From Sphingobacteriaceae bacterium (lineage in GTDB: Bacteria; Bacteroidota; Bacteroidia; Sphingobacteriales; Sphingobacteriaceae): a stretch of 6,746 nucleotides of DNA. The notes below the pieces were generated by a model. That model worked only from the letters and a program-made list of their open reading frames with translations, was not told where the DNA came from and did no database searches. Made by a program: the position numbers and the translations under genes. Positions 1 to 6,086 of this stretch are shown piece after piece. Each line of letters starts with the position of its first letter. Position 1 is the stretch's first letter. The stretch covers positions 1-6,746 of the forward strand of contig CANGZX010000039.1 of the NCBI GenBank assembly GCA_947458775.1, read 5' to 3'.

Positions 1-1
1 A

Positions 2-610
2 AATACGGTAAATAGAGGCGGCGGTAGCTGTTATACGCTTTCGCAGTTGACTCCAATTGCCAACTTATGTAAAGAGCGTGGCTTAAAATTACACTTAGAT
101 GGAGCCCGCATTTTTAATGCACTGGTTGCCACCGGCGACGATCCGAAAGGCTATGGCAAACTCTTCGATGGTATATCCATTTGTTTATCTAAAGGCTTGG
201 GCGCTCCGGTAGGTTCAGTTTTATTAGGCAGTGCAGAAACCATTAAGCAAGCCCGTAGAATTCGTAAAGTATTTGGTGGAGGCATGCGCCAAGCCGGTTA
301 TTTAGCCGCTGCGGGTATCTACGCCCTCGATCATCAGGTGAAGCGTTTGGCAGAAGATCATCAGCATGCTCAAGTGTTGGGAGATGCCTTGCTGAAGCAG
401 CCCTACCTGAAATCGATCATGCCGGTAGACACCAATATTATTATTTTTGAATTGCACGATGCTTATCCGGCTGAAGATTTTGTAGATAAATTAGCTAAAA
501 AAGGCGTTTTATGTAACACCTTTGGCAAACAACAGGTTCGTTTGGTAACCCATTTGGATGTAAGTGCTGAAATGGTAGAATATATTAAACAAACATTGCC
601 GACTTTATAA
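2..610 (+). CDS. ltaE: Low-specificity L-threonine aldolase, C-terminal part (5' end outside window)
   Basis: This PLP-dependent aldolase of the beta-eliminating lyase fold would cleave L-threonine or L-allo-threonine to glycine and acetaldehyde in the cytoplasm. The reading frame is open from the first base, and 202 residues are visible of a family usually near 340, so the true start lies upstream; the TTG at 47 is an internal leucine codon. Visible signatures are NRGGG near the left edge, the HLDGARIFNA motif (its Asp and Arg contact the cofactor) and CLSKGLGAPVGS, whose Lys (about residue 64 of the visible part) should form the PLP Schiff base. RLVTHLDV near the C-terminus is also typical. 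The TAA stop is 10 bp before the biotin carboxylase ATG, so the two are probably co-transcribed, although no metabolic link is obvious. Family assignment is firm; which threonine isomer is preferred cannot be read from the sequence. Confidence 0.93.
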   Translation, partial: NTVNRGGGSCYTLSQLTPIANLCKERGLKLHLDGARIFNALVATGDDPKGYGKLFDGISICLSKGLGAPVGSVLLGSAETIKQARRIRKVFGGGMRQAGYLAAAGIYALDHQVKRLAEDHQHAQVLGDALLKQPYLKSIMPVDTNIIIFELHDAYPAEDFVDKLAKKGVLCNTFGKQQVRLVTHLDVSAEMVEYIKQTLPTL

Positions 611-620
611 TTTTGTTTGA

Positions 621-2102
621 ATGAAAAAATTATTGATAGCCAATAGAGGTGAAATTGCCTTGCGCATTATGCGTTCGGCGAAAGAAATGGGCATTGCTAC
701 GGTAGCTGTTTATTCAGAAGCCGATAGAAATGCACTACATGTACGTTATGCCGATGAAGCAGTATGCATTGGTCCGGCAGCTTCCAATCAATCTTATTTA
801 GTAGTAGAGAAAATTATAGATGCCTGTAAACAAACAGGTGCCGAGGCTATTCACCCTGGTTATGGGTTTTTGTCGGAAAATGCTGCTTTTGCTCGGGCAG
901 TAGAAAAAGCTGGCTTAGTGCTGGTGGGGCCATCGCCCGAAGCCATGGAGATGATGGGCAATAAATTATCGGCAAAAGCGGCAGCCCTCAAATACAATAT
1001 TCCAATGGTTCCCGGAACCGAAGAAGCCATTTCGGATATCGAGGAAGCGAAAAATAGAGCCATTGAAGTAGGTTTTCCAATCTTGATTAAAGCGGCTGCC
1101 GGTGGCGGCGGCAAGGGCATGCGTATTGTAGAGAATGCCGCCGATTTTGAAGAACAAATGCACCTAGCTGTTTCTGAAGCAACCTCTGCCTTTGGCGATG
1201 GGGCGGTGTTTATAGAACGTTATGTAGGCTCTCCACGTCATATTGAAATACAAGTTTTGGGTGATAATCACGGCAATATCGTACATCTTTTCGAACGTGA
1301 TTGTTCCGTGCAACGCCGTCATCAAAAGGTAATTGAGGAAGCACCTTCGTCGGTTCTTACGCCCGAAATTCGCGAAAAAATGGGAAAATGTGCGGTAGAT
1401 GTTGCCCGTTCGTGTAATTACACCGGTGCCGGAACGGTAGAGTTTATATTGGATGAAAATCTCGACTTCTTTTTCCTAGAAATGAATACTCGTTTGCAGG
1501 TGGAACATCCGGTAACCGAATTGATTACAGGTTTAGATTTAGTAAAAGAGCAGATTAAGATTGCTCGTGGTGAAAAATTGAGCTTTACACAAGAAGACAT
1601 TGCCATGAAAGGCCATGCCATTGAATTGCGGGTATATGCCGAAGATCCGGCGACGAATTTTTTACCCGATATCGGCACCCTAGAAACTTACCGCTTGCCG
1701 CAAGGCCCCGGTGTTCGGGTAGATGATGGTTTTGAAGAGGGCATGGAAATCCCTATTTACTACGACCCTATGATTGCTAAATTGATTACCTATGGCGAAA
1801 ATAGAGCCCAAGCCATTGAGCGCATGATTCGTGCTATTGATGAATACCAAATTACGGGTATAGAAACCACACTGGGCTTTGGAAAATTTGTGATGCAACA
1901 CGAGGCTTTTACCTCGGGTAATTTCGATACCCATTTTGTAAAAAACTATTTTAAACCGAGTAACCTGCTGCATGAAAATGAGCAAGAAGCATCCATTGCA
2001 GCGCTAGTAGCCGCTAAACTCATGCAAAAACAAACACAGCAATTTAACACAGTCAATCAAACTGCAAAAACTTCTTCTTGGAAAAAAAATAGGAAAGTAT
2101 AG
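621..2102 (+). CDS. accC: Biotin carboxylase subunit of an acetyl-/acyl-CoA carboxylase
   Basis: This cytoplasmic ATP-grasp enzyme carboxylates the biotin carried on a separate carrier protein, using ATP and bicarbonate. The 493 residues include an N-terminal domain starting KKLLIANRGEIA, IHPGYGFLSEN (77-87), the central ATP-grasp domain with K115, K157 and the glycine loop GGGGKGMR (161-168), H207, K236 in HQKVIEE, E274, and the catalytic stretch 287-300 (EMNTRLQVEHPVTE, with E287, R291 and E295), then R337. All key residues known from E. coli AccC appear present. It is about 45 residues longer than E. coli AccC; the extra Gln/Lys-rich tail ends WKKNRKV. The ATG at 621 starts at the canonical N-terminus and has no Shine-Dalgarno sequence. 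No carrier (accB) or carboxyltransferase gene lies downstream, because the next gene is convergent. From the tail I suspect the propionyl-/acyl-CoA carboxylase type rather than the fatty-acid AccBC pair, with low certainty. Confidence 0.95.
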   Translation: MKKLLIANRGEIALRIMRSAKEMGIATVAVYSEADRNALHVRYADEAVCIGPAASNQSYLVVEKIIDACKQTGAEAIHPGYGFLSENAAFARAVEKAGLVLVGPSPEAMEMMGNKLSAKAAALKYNIPMVPGTEEAISDIEEAKNRAIEVGFPILIKAAAGGGGKGMRIVENAADFEEQMHLAVSEATSAFGDGAVFIERYVGSPRHIEIQVLGDNHGNIVHLFERDCSVQRRHQKVIEEAPSSVLTPEIREKMGKCAVDVARSCNYTGAGTVEFILDENLDFFFLEMNTRLQVEHPVTELITGLDLVKEQIKIARGEKLSFTQEDIAMKGHAIELRVYAEDPATNFLPDIGTLETYRLPQGPGVRVDDGFEEGMEIPIYYDPMIAKLITYGENRAQAIERMIRAIDEYQITGIETTLGFGKFVMQHEAFTSGNFDTHFVKNYFKPSNLLHENEQEASIAALVAAKLMQKQTQQFNTVNQTAKTSSWKKNRKV

Positions 2103-2756
2103 TTATTGCTTTTTTAAATTTTGAATGTAGGTGGTAAGTTCTGTGGTAAATTCATCGAGTTGTATGGCTGATTCTTTCATAAAATCACAAATTTCTTTGA
2201 GCTCAACTTGATCTAAGGTTTCATCCGCTAGTAAATCGGATAAGCCCAAAATATTTGATACGGGCTGCCCAACCTTTAAAGAGGTCATATACAACATTTC
2301 CTCCAATCCTTGTATAAATTTTGCACGTTGTTCTTTAGCTTTTTTTCTTTCCGTTACATCCATGGAGAGTATACAAATGCCTTCTGGAACGGGTTGAATC
2401 CTTAATTCGAAATATTTCATACTCCCGTCAGGAAAGGTAAAATCATTTTCAAAACAAGCCGGCTCTCGTTCTTGCATGCAAAAATGCAGCATCTTAAATA
2501 GGTCTGTTTTTTCAATGCCTGGAAATTTTTCCATCATAGTAAAGCCAAGCAGTTGCTCTTTTTTTCTACACTTGCTCTGTTTTACAATGGTGTTATTCAC
2601 ATAGATGTATTGCCAGTTAAAATCAATCAGCTGGACTCCCTCTAGTAAATGGTCCAAAGTTCGAGTACATAATTTTCCGATGGTCATACCTTTGGTGTTT
2701 GGTTCAATATTCACAGCTGTTTGCGCTGAACTTACCTGCTGCTTTGATTGAAACAT
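2103..2756 (-). CDS. PAS-domain protein with histidine-kinase-like C-terminus lacking the phospho-acceptor His
   Basis: Numbered from the ATG at 2756 this is 217 residues. A PAS domain spans about 30-138: it begins with the LLEGVQLIDFNW type of core, contains FPDGSMKYFELRIQPVPEG and ends DVTERKK, the usual PAS exit. A charged, probably helical linker follows (about 136-155), then a segment (about 148-217) resembling the DHp/HisKA two-helix domain: MLYMTSLKVGQPVSNILGL reads like an H-box, but Leu160 stands where His is expected. No ATP-binding catalytic domain follows, and the protein ends at KKQ. No transmembrane segment is evident, so it is probably a cytosolic sensor or partner protein. A TTG at 2792 would add 12 residues and an ATG at 2687 would remove 23; I prefer 2756 because it is an ATG and precedes the PAS domain. 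It converges on the biotin carboxylase gene with no base between the two stop codons. Ligand and partner are unknown. Confidence 0.82.
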   Translation of the reverse strand: MFQSKQQVSSAQTAVNIEPNTKGMTIGKLCTRTLDHLLEGVQLIDFNWQYIYVNNTIVKQSKCRKKEQLLGFTMMEKFPGIEKTDLFKMLHFCMQEREPACFENDFTFPDGSMKYFELRIQPVPEGICILSMDVTERKKAKEQRAKFIQGLEEMLYMTSLKVGQPVSNILGLSDLLADETLDQVELKEICDFMKESAIQLDEFTTELTTYIQNLKKQ

Positions 2757-2826
2757 TTGAAATGGAACGCTAGAGCAGATGTGTGAATTCAATCTATGCG
2801 AAATAAAAATAAATAAAAATTTAAAC

Positions 2827-2846
2827 TTTTATCACAAAAGATAAAA
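2827..2846 (-). terminator. Possible AT-rich hairpin terminator after the DUF1801 gene
   Basis: Perfect 7-bp arms (TTTTATC at 2827-2833 and GATAAAA at 2840-2846) flank a 6-base loop. Read on the minus strand the hairpin lies about 36 bases beyond the DUF1801 stop codon and is followed by a T-rich run, as an intrinsic terminator would be. The stem has only one G-C pair, so it would be weak and could be chance in such AT-rich DNA. Confidence 0.3.
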
Positions 2847-2856
2847 TTAATTTTAT
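2841..2856. repeat. Perfect 16-bp all-A/T palindrome
   Basis: ATAAAATTAATTTTAT is its own reverse complement and shares its left half with the right arm of the hairpin at 2827-2846, so the two structures would be mutually exclusive as RNA. It could be an operator half of the PAS gene control region or simply a product of base composition. Confidence 0.4.
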
Positions 2857-2881
2857 TTAAAAATTATTAATAGTAAAGAAT

Positions 2882-3244
2882 TTATTTATCTTTTTTACGT
2901 AGTTCTTGCAGCCTAAATTCGGTCATTTGAATAATTAAGGCAGTAGGAATAGCCCCTGTGAGGGGGAATTGAACCGAACCTTTGGCATGTTTATAGGAGC
3001 TCAGTTGAGTTTCGAAATGCGTAATAGTGGCCGCTCCGGGATAAAAGCCGATGTGTTTTGTATAGCCGGCAAAGTATACCAAATTTTTTGTGGTACGAAA
3101 GCAAGGCATACCATAGCTAATGCGCTGGGTAGCTTTTGGAGCTGCCTCTTTTATGGCCGCCCGAAGCTGTTTTAAAAAGGTTTGGGTGATTTCCGGAAAG
3201 GCAGCAATATACGCATCAATGGTTGTAGCCGCGGCCATGCCCAT
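2882..3244 (-). CDS. DUF1801 (YdhG/Fra-like) domain protein
   Basis: This small cytosolic protein of 120 residues is essentially one DUF1801 domain. It begins TTIDAYIAAFPE, then shows ISYGMPCF (42-49), HIGFYPG (64-70) and YKHAKGSVQFPL (84-95), the three hallmark stretches of the family. Some members (B. subtilis Fra/YdhG) have a frataxin-like fold and act as iron chaperones; many others have no known role. This copy has about 15 Lys/Arg against 7 Asp/Glu, unlike an acidic iron-binding frataxin, so the iron role should not be assumed. The ATG at 3244 lies 4 bp after the stop of the DoxX-like gene, which suggests translational coupling; a second ATG two codons in (3238) is equally possible. It is the last gene of a three-gene minus-strand cluster. 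Confidence 0.88.
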   Translation of the reverse strand: MGMAAATTIDAYIAAFPEITQTFLKQLRAAIKEAAPKATQRISYGMPCFRTTKNLVYFAGYTKHIGFYPGAATITHFETQLSSYKHAKGSVQFPLTGAIPTALIIQMTEFRLQELRKKDK

Positions 3245-3248
3245 GGCT

Positions 3249-3623
3249 TTAGCAGCAAGAGCTGTTGTTTAATTTGTGGTAATATTGGTAGGAGAGGGCT
3301 AAAATGCCTAAAAAAACCATAGGTAATAGTAACATAGGTGTAATACCATCAACCGCCCAAAGACTAATGCCTGCAAAAATAAAATCGAAAGCAAAGCCTC
3401 CATAGGCCCATTCTTTTACGCATTTTGGCATTTGGGGAATTACTAAGGTGAGCGCACCAGCTACTTTAAAAATAGCTAAAGCGGTACCAAAGTATTCGGG
3501 GTAGCCCAGGTGGCTTATGCCTTGTTTGGCCATTTCGGTTTGTGAGGTAAAGCCCGGTATTACCCCTTCCATAATAAAGATAATAAGGGTGCTAGTCCAA
3601 AAGATGACTTTACTAGTTTTCAT
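3249..3623 (-). CDS. DoxX-like family integral membrane protein
   Basis: The 124-residue protein has four predicted membrane spans, roughly at 6-23, 44-63, 73-91 and 94-113. The GYPEYFGTALAIFKVAG stretch (40-56), followed by a short PQMPKCVKEWAY loop and a GFAFDFIFAG span, is the pattern of the DoxX-like (DoxX_2) family of small inner-membrane proteins. Their function is mostly unknown; relatives of DoxX have been tied to quinone or redox processes and stress, but nothing here identifies a substrate. The start ATG at 3623 is the first available and gives a normal N-terminus without a Shine-Dalgarno sequence. The C-terminus ends in two cysteines (NNSSCC), an unusual but unexplained feature. 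It lies 11 bp after the YbjQ gene and 4 bp before the DUF1801 gene, so it is probably the middle gene of an operon. Confidence 0.87.
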   Translation of the reverse strand: MKTSKVIFWTSTLIIFIMEGVIPGFTSQTEMAKQGISHLGYPEYFGTALAIFKVAGALTLVIPQMPKCVKEWAYGGFAFDFIFAGISLWAVDGITPMLLLPMVFLGILALSYQYYHKLNNSSCC

Positions 3624-3634
3624 AAAAATAAAAC

Positions 3635-3970
3635 TTATTTGGTTTTTTCTACTATTACGGCGGTGCCATAAGCCAATACCTCGGTAAGGCCGCTCATTAC
3701 TTCGTTGGCATCGTAGCGCATATTTATAACGGCATTGGCGCCTACTGAACGAGCATGTTGTAGCATGAGTTGGTAGGCTTCTTCTCTAGCCCGTTCACAC
3801 AATTCGGTGTAAATGGCACTACGGCCACCAAAAATGGTCATAAAGCCACCGGCTATATTGCCTATTACGCTTCTAGAGCGTACAGTAATGCCTCGTACCA
3901 AGCCCAATTGTTGGGTAATTTTATATCCTTCTAGGTGTGTGCTGGTGGTAATTAAGGATAAATCGTTCAT
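3635..3970 (-). CDS. YbjQ/UPF0145 family protein (putative heavy-metal-binding domain)
   Basis: This 111-residue soluble protein matches the YbjQ/UPF0145 family (E. coli YbjQ is 107 residues). It shows the N-terminal LITTSTHLEGYKI strand, GLVRGITVRSRSVIGNIAGG (about 23-42), FGGRSAIYTELCERAREEAY, and ARSVGANAVINMRYD (about 93-107 counted near the C-terminus) followed by the AYGTAVIVE strand. Family members form oligomeric rings in crystal structures and carry a predicted metal-binding annotation, but the biochemical role is not established; the only cysteine here is in the ELCERA segment. The ATG at 3970 starts at the family's usual N-terminus. It is the first gene of a tight minus-strand cluster with the DoxX-like and DUF1801 genes, and lies 98 bp downstream of hscA on the same strand. 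Confidence 0.9.
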   Translation of the reverse strand: MNDLSLITTSTHLEGYKITQQLGLVRGITVRSRSVIGNIAGGFMTIFGGRSAIYTELCERAREEAYQLMLQHARSVGANAVINMRYDANEVMSGLTEVLAYGTAVIVEKTK

Positions 3971-4028
3971 ATTTTATAGCATTTAGTTGCTCTAATTTAC
4001 CAAATTATTTTTTTAAAACTAAACGAAC

Positions 4029-4047
4029 ATACCTTAAGCCAAGGTAT
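4029..4047 (-). terminator. Candidate intrinsic terminator after hscA
   Basis: A perfect 7-bp inverted repeat (ATACCTT at 4029-4035 and AAGGTAT at 4041-4047) with a 5-base loop lies 21 bases past the hscA stop. Read on the minus strand it is followed by a T-rich stretch (GTTCGTTTAGTTTT), as expected for a modest intrinsic terminator. It would separate hscA from the YbjQ cluster, though the short stem may allow read-through. The rest of the 98-bp spacer is AT-rich and should hold the YbjQ promoter; I see a near-match TAATTTG at 4007-4001 on the minus strand but no exact element. Confidence 0.42.
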
Positions 4048-4068
4048 CTCGGAAACGCTAAGATTTAA

Positions 4069-5925
4069 TTAGTCAATTTGTTTGCCTTTCATGGCAGTAG
4101 CAATGGCTACATCCATTACTCGTTCGGCAAAGGGGCGGGTGTATTCGTTGAGGGCTTCAACTTGTTTCAGCATCAAATCCTTATCTCCAGAGTTTAAACT
4201 TGCTCGGAGCTGCTCAAGCAATTGGCGGCTTTGCAAAATCTCAAATTCTTGTAAAAACTGGGCGTTTTTAGCTAAGAAACGGTCGGCGGTATAGGCCATT
4301 TGTTCGGCCTCGGTGCGGGCTTCAATGAGCATACGTTGGGCTACATCGTCTTTCGCATGGGCAATGCTATCTAGTAACATTTGTTCAACTTCTTCGTCGC
4401 TAAGGCCGTAGGTTGGTTTTACTTCTACCTCTTGTTTTACACCCGAACGTAATTCTGTGGCTTGCACAGTTAAAATACCATCGGCATTCAGCAAAAAATT
4501 AATATCTATTTTGGGTAAGCCTGCAGGCATAGCCGGAATACCTTTCAAGTCAAATTCAGCTAATTTTCTATTCTCCTGTACCAAATCACGTTCGCCTTGG
4601 TATACCGAAATTTTCAGGTTCACTTGCCCATCTACTGAGGTGGTGTATTGGCGGCCAGCCTTTGTGGGTATTTTGGCATTTCGTGCAATAATTACATCCA
4701 TTAAACCACCCATGGTTTCTATTCCTAATGACAATGGGGTTACATCCAATAATAAAATATCGGAGCGGTTACCCGCTAAAATATCCGATTGAATGGCGGC
4801 ACCTAAGGCTACTACCTCATCGGGATTTAGTTCATCGTGCACGGGTTTACCAAAAAATGCGGCAACGGCTTGTTTAACGGCTGGGGTACGGGTAGAACCG
4901 CCCACCATAATCACTTCGTCAATATTTTCGGGCTTTAAATTTGCATCACGTAGGGCGTATTGGCAACACGCTAAGGTTTCGGCCAATTTAGGCTGTATAA
5001 GTTCTTCGAATTTTTGTTTGCTTATGGCCAATGGAATGCCCTTTAAACTTTCGTTGAATAGGTTTTGGCTGCCTAAGGCTTTTTTAGCTTCCTCAGCTTT
5101 TAGGCGAAGGCCTTGTGCCAATTCTTGGTTTTCGCTAAGGCTTTTTAAGTCGAGTTTATTTTCGTGTATCCAATAGTCAACAATGGCTCGGTCAAAATCA
5201 TCGCCACCTAAAAAGGTATTGCCATTGGTGGCTAATACTTCAAAAATGCCGTTTTGTATTTGTAAGATGGACACATCAAAAGTACCTCCACCTAAATCGT
5301 ATACCGCAATGGTTTTTTCTTCATTGGGGTTTAAGCCAATGCCATAGGCTAAACTAGCGGCCGTGGGTTCGTTTACCATACGCAATACATCCAATCCGGC
5401 TAGTTTTCCGGCATCACGGGTGGCTTGGCGTTGGCTATCGTTAAAGTAGGCAGGTACCGTAATTACCGCTCGGGTAACCGGCGTTTTTAATGCATGTTCG
5501 GCACGTTCTTTCAGCTCTTTTAAAATTAATGCCGAAAGCTCAATGGGCGTATAAAATTTATCACCCACCTTAATTTTTACCAAGCTCTCTTGGTTATCGT
5601 CTATTACTTTGTAGGAGAAAAAATCACGGTGCTTCGCTATATCGCCATACGATCTGCCCAATAATCGCTTTACAGAAAAAATAGTGTTTTGGGGATCGGT
5701 GGTTAAAAATTCTTTGGCTTGGTTGCCAACTACCAGGCTGCCATCTTTTGCAAAATGTATAACCGATGGCACCAATTCGCCCTTGCCCGTGTCGTTTATT
5801 ACTTGGGCTTTCCCATCGGGATTGATAAAAGCCACCAAGCTATTAGTAGTTCCCAAATCTATACCCACAATAAGGTCTTCTTTTTGCAAAGAGCCGGTTG
5901 CTAAATTGATGGATACTTTTGCCAT
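4069..5925 (-). CDS. hscA: Fe-S assembly chaperone HscA (Hsp70 family)
   Basis: From the ATG at 5925 the product is 618 residues. The ATPase domain (about 1-385) shows [12 protein letters not shown] (21-32), [10 protein letters not shown] (186-195), [11 protein letters not shown] (209-219) and VGGSTRTP (341-348). The linker and substrate-binding beta domain follow from [10 protein letters not shown] (394-403) to about 505, then a helical lid. HscA rather than DnaK is suggested by the N-terminal extension [13 protein letters not shown] before GIDLGTT, by [13 protein letters not shown] (80-92), and by the ending [20 protein letters not shown], which resembles the E. coli HscA C-terminus and lacks DnaK's acidic tail. 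Such chaperones act with the J-protein HscB on the scaffold IscU during Fe-S cluster transfer. None of those partner genes is in the window. A TTG at 5949 is rejected as start because it is part of the promoter -7 element. A divergent helicase gene lies upstream. Confidence 0.9.
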   Translation of the reverse strand: MAKVSINLATGSLQKEDLIVGIDLGTTNSLVAFINPDGKAQVINDTGKGELVPSVIHFAKDGSLVVGNQAKEFLTTDPQNTIFSVKRLLGRSYGDIAKHRDFFSYKVIDDNQESLVKIKVGDKFYTPIELSALILKELKERAEHALKTPVTRAVITVPAYFNDSQRQATRDAGKLAGLDVLRMVNEPTAASLAYGIGLNPNEEKTIAVYDLGGGTFDVSILQIQNGIFEVLATNGNTFLGGDDFDRAIVDYWIHENKLDLKSLSENQELAQGLRLKAEEAKKALGSQNLFNESLKGIPLAISKQKFEELIQPKLAETLACCQYALRDANLKPENIDEVIMVGGSTRTPAVKQAVAAFFGKPVHDELNPDEVVALGAAIQSDILAGNRSDILLLDVTPLSLGIETMGGLMDVIIARNAKIPTKAGRQYTTSVDGQVNLKISVYQGERDLVQENRKLAEFDLKGIPAMPAGLPKIDINFLLNADGILTVQATELRSGVKQEVEVKPTYGLSDEEVEQMLLDSIAHAKDDVAQRMLIEARTEAEQMAYTADRFLAKNAQFLQEFEILQSRQLLEQLRASLNSGDKDLMLKQVEALNEYTRPFAERVMDVAIATAMKGKQID

Positions 5926-5946
5926 GGGGGTTAAATAATTGGAATA

Positions 5947-5954
5947 CAAAGGTA
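5947..5954 (-). promoter_or_regulatory. hscA promoter, -7 element TACCTTTG
   Basis: The minus strand reads TACCTTTG, an exact match to the Bacteroidota -7 consensus TAnnTTTG. Eighteen bases upstream is TTTT (5976-5973), a three-of-four match to the -33 TTTG. Transcription would begin around 5943-5939, giving hscA a leader of about 14-18 bases. The position fixes the hscA start at 5925, since the alternative TTG at 5949-5947 is the end of this element. Confidence 0.68.
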
Positions 5955-5958
5955 GCTA

Positions 5959-5975
5959 TTTAGATTGATTCTAAA
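5959..5975. repeat. 6-bp inverted repeat inside the hscA promoter
   Basis: TTTAGA (5959-5964) and TCTAAA (5970-5975) form perfect arms around a 5-base spacer. The repeat fills the gap between the -33 and -7 elements of the hscA promoter, a place where a dimeric repressor could block polymerase. It is short enough to arise by chance. Confidence 0.35.
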
Positions 5976-6021
5976 AAGATTGCCTTCCTTGTTTTGCATA
6001 TGCTTTAGCAATGCATCGGCA

Positions 6022-6051
6022 TGTATTCGCATAATCTATTTAGCGAATACA
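6022..6051. promoter_or_regulatory. 9-bp perfect inverted repeat, candidate operator in the divergent region
   Basis: Arms TGTATTCGC (6022-6030) and GCGAATACA (6043-6051) are exact reverse complements around a 12-base spacer, giving 21 bp centre to centre, about two helical turns. The right arm ends 22 bases before the helicase -7 element and so overlaps or abuts where a -33 element would be. No T-run follows, so a terminator is unlikely; a binding site for a dimeric regulator is the simplest reading. It might also affect hscA, about 70 bp away. Confidence 0.45.
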
Positions 6052-6073
6052 AACGTATTGGAGCGTAAAAATG

Positions 6074-6081
6074 TATCTTTG
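6074..6081 (+). promoter_or_regulatory. DEAD-box helicase promoter, -7 element TATCTTTG
   Basis: TATCTTTG matches TAnnTTTG exactly. Its last base is only 5 bases before the ATG at 6087, which places the expected transcription start at or within a couple of bases of the start codon. No clear -33 TTTG is present at the usual distance; ATTG at 6057-6060 is too close. Confidence 0.65.
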
Positions 6082-6086
6082 CGCCA

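Larger units (their letters stand above)
2793..2881. other. AT-rich intergenic spacer (probable terminator/promoter zone)
   Basis: This spacer separates the DUF1801 gene stop from the PAS gene and is almost entirely A and T. It should hold the 3' end of the upstream transcript and, unless the PAS gene is read through, that gene's promoter. On the minus strand a TTTG (2838-2835) and several TATTT runs nearer the PAS gene could serve as weak -33/-7 elements, but no exact TAnnTTTG is present, so I do not call a promoter. Two overlapping inverted repeats lie inside it and are listed separately. Confidence 0.6.

Noticed and set aside
47..49. TTG at 47 as the start of the threonine aldolase
   Set aside because: The frame is open to the left edge and the upstream codons encode the conserved NRGGG segment, so this is an internal Leu.
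860..1985. Minus-strand open frames within the biotin carboxylase gene
   Set aside because: They lie antisense to a strongly conserved enzyme, show no recognisable family and have low-complexity composition.
2757..2792. TTG-initiated N-terminal extension of the PAS gene
   Set aside because: It adds 12 residues with no recognisable domain and uses a rarer start codon than the ATG at 2756; not excluded outright.
2969..3175. 68-codon plus-strand frame opposite the DUF1801 gene
   Set aside because: It overlaps a clear DUF1801 domain on the other strand and has no recognisable features.
4001..4007. TAATTTG on the minus strand as a YbjQ promoter
   Set aside because: One base short of TAnnTTTG and without a -33 element at the right spacing; too weak to annotate.
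4082..5938. Plus-strand open frames opposite hscA
   Set aside because: All are antisense to a full-length Hsp70 gene with every motif intact; their translations resemble no family.
5923..5949. Alternative TTG start for hscA at 5949 (8 extra residues)
   Set aside because: The TTG is the last three bases of the exact -7 element TACCTTTG, so it should not be in the transcript; the ATG at 5925 gives the usual MAK N-terminus.
5996..6003. GCATATGC palindrome and nearby GCAT repeats
   Set aside because: Eight-base palindrome with irregularly spaced GCAT words; no consistent period or arm pairing, so probably chance.
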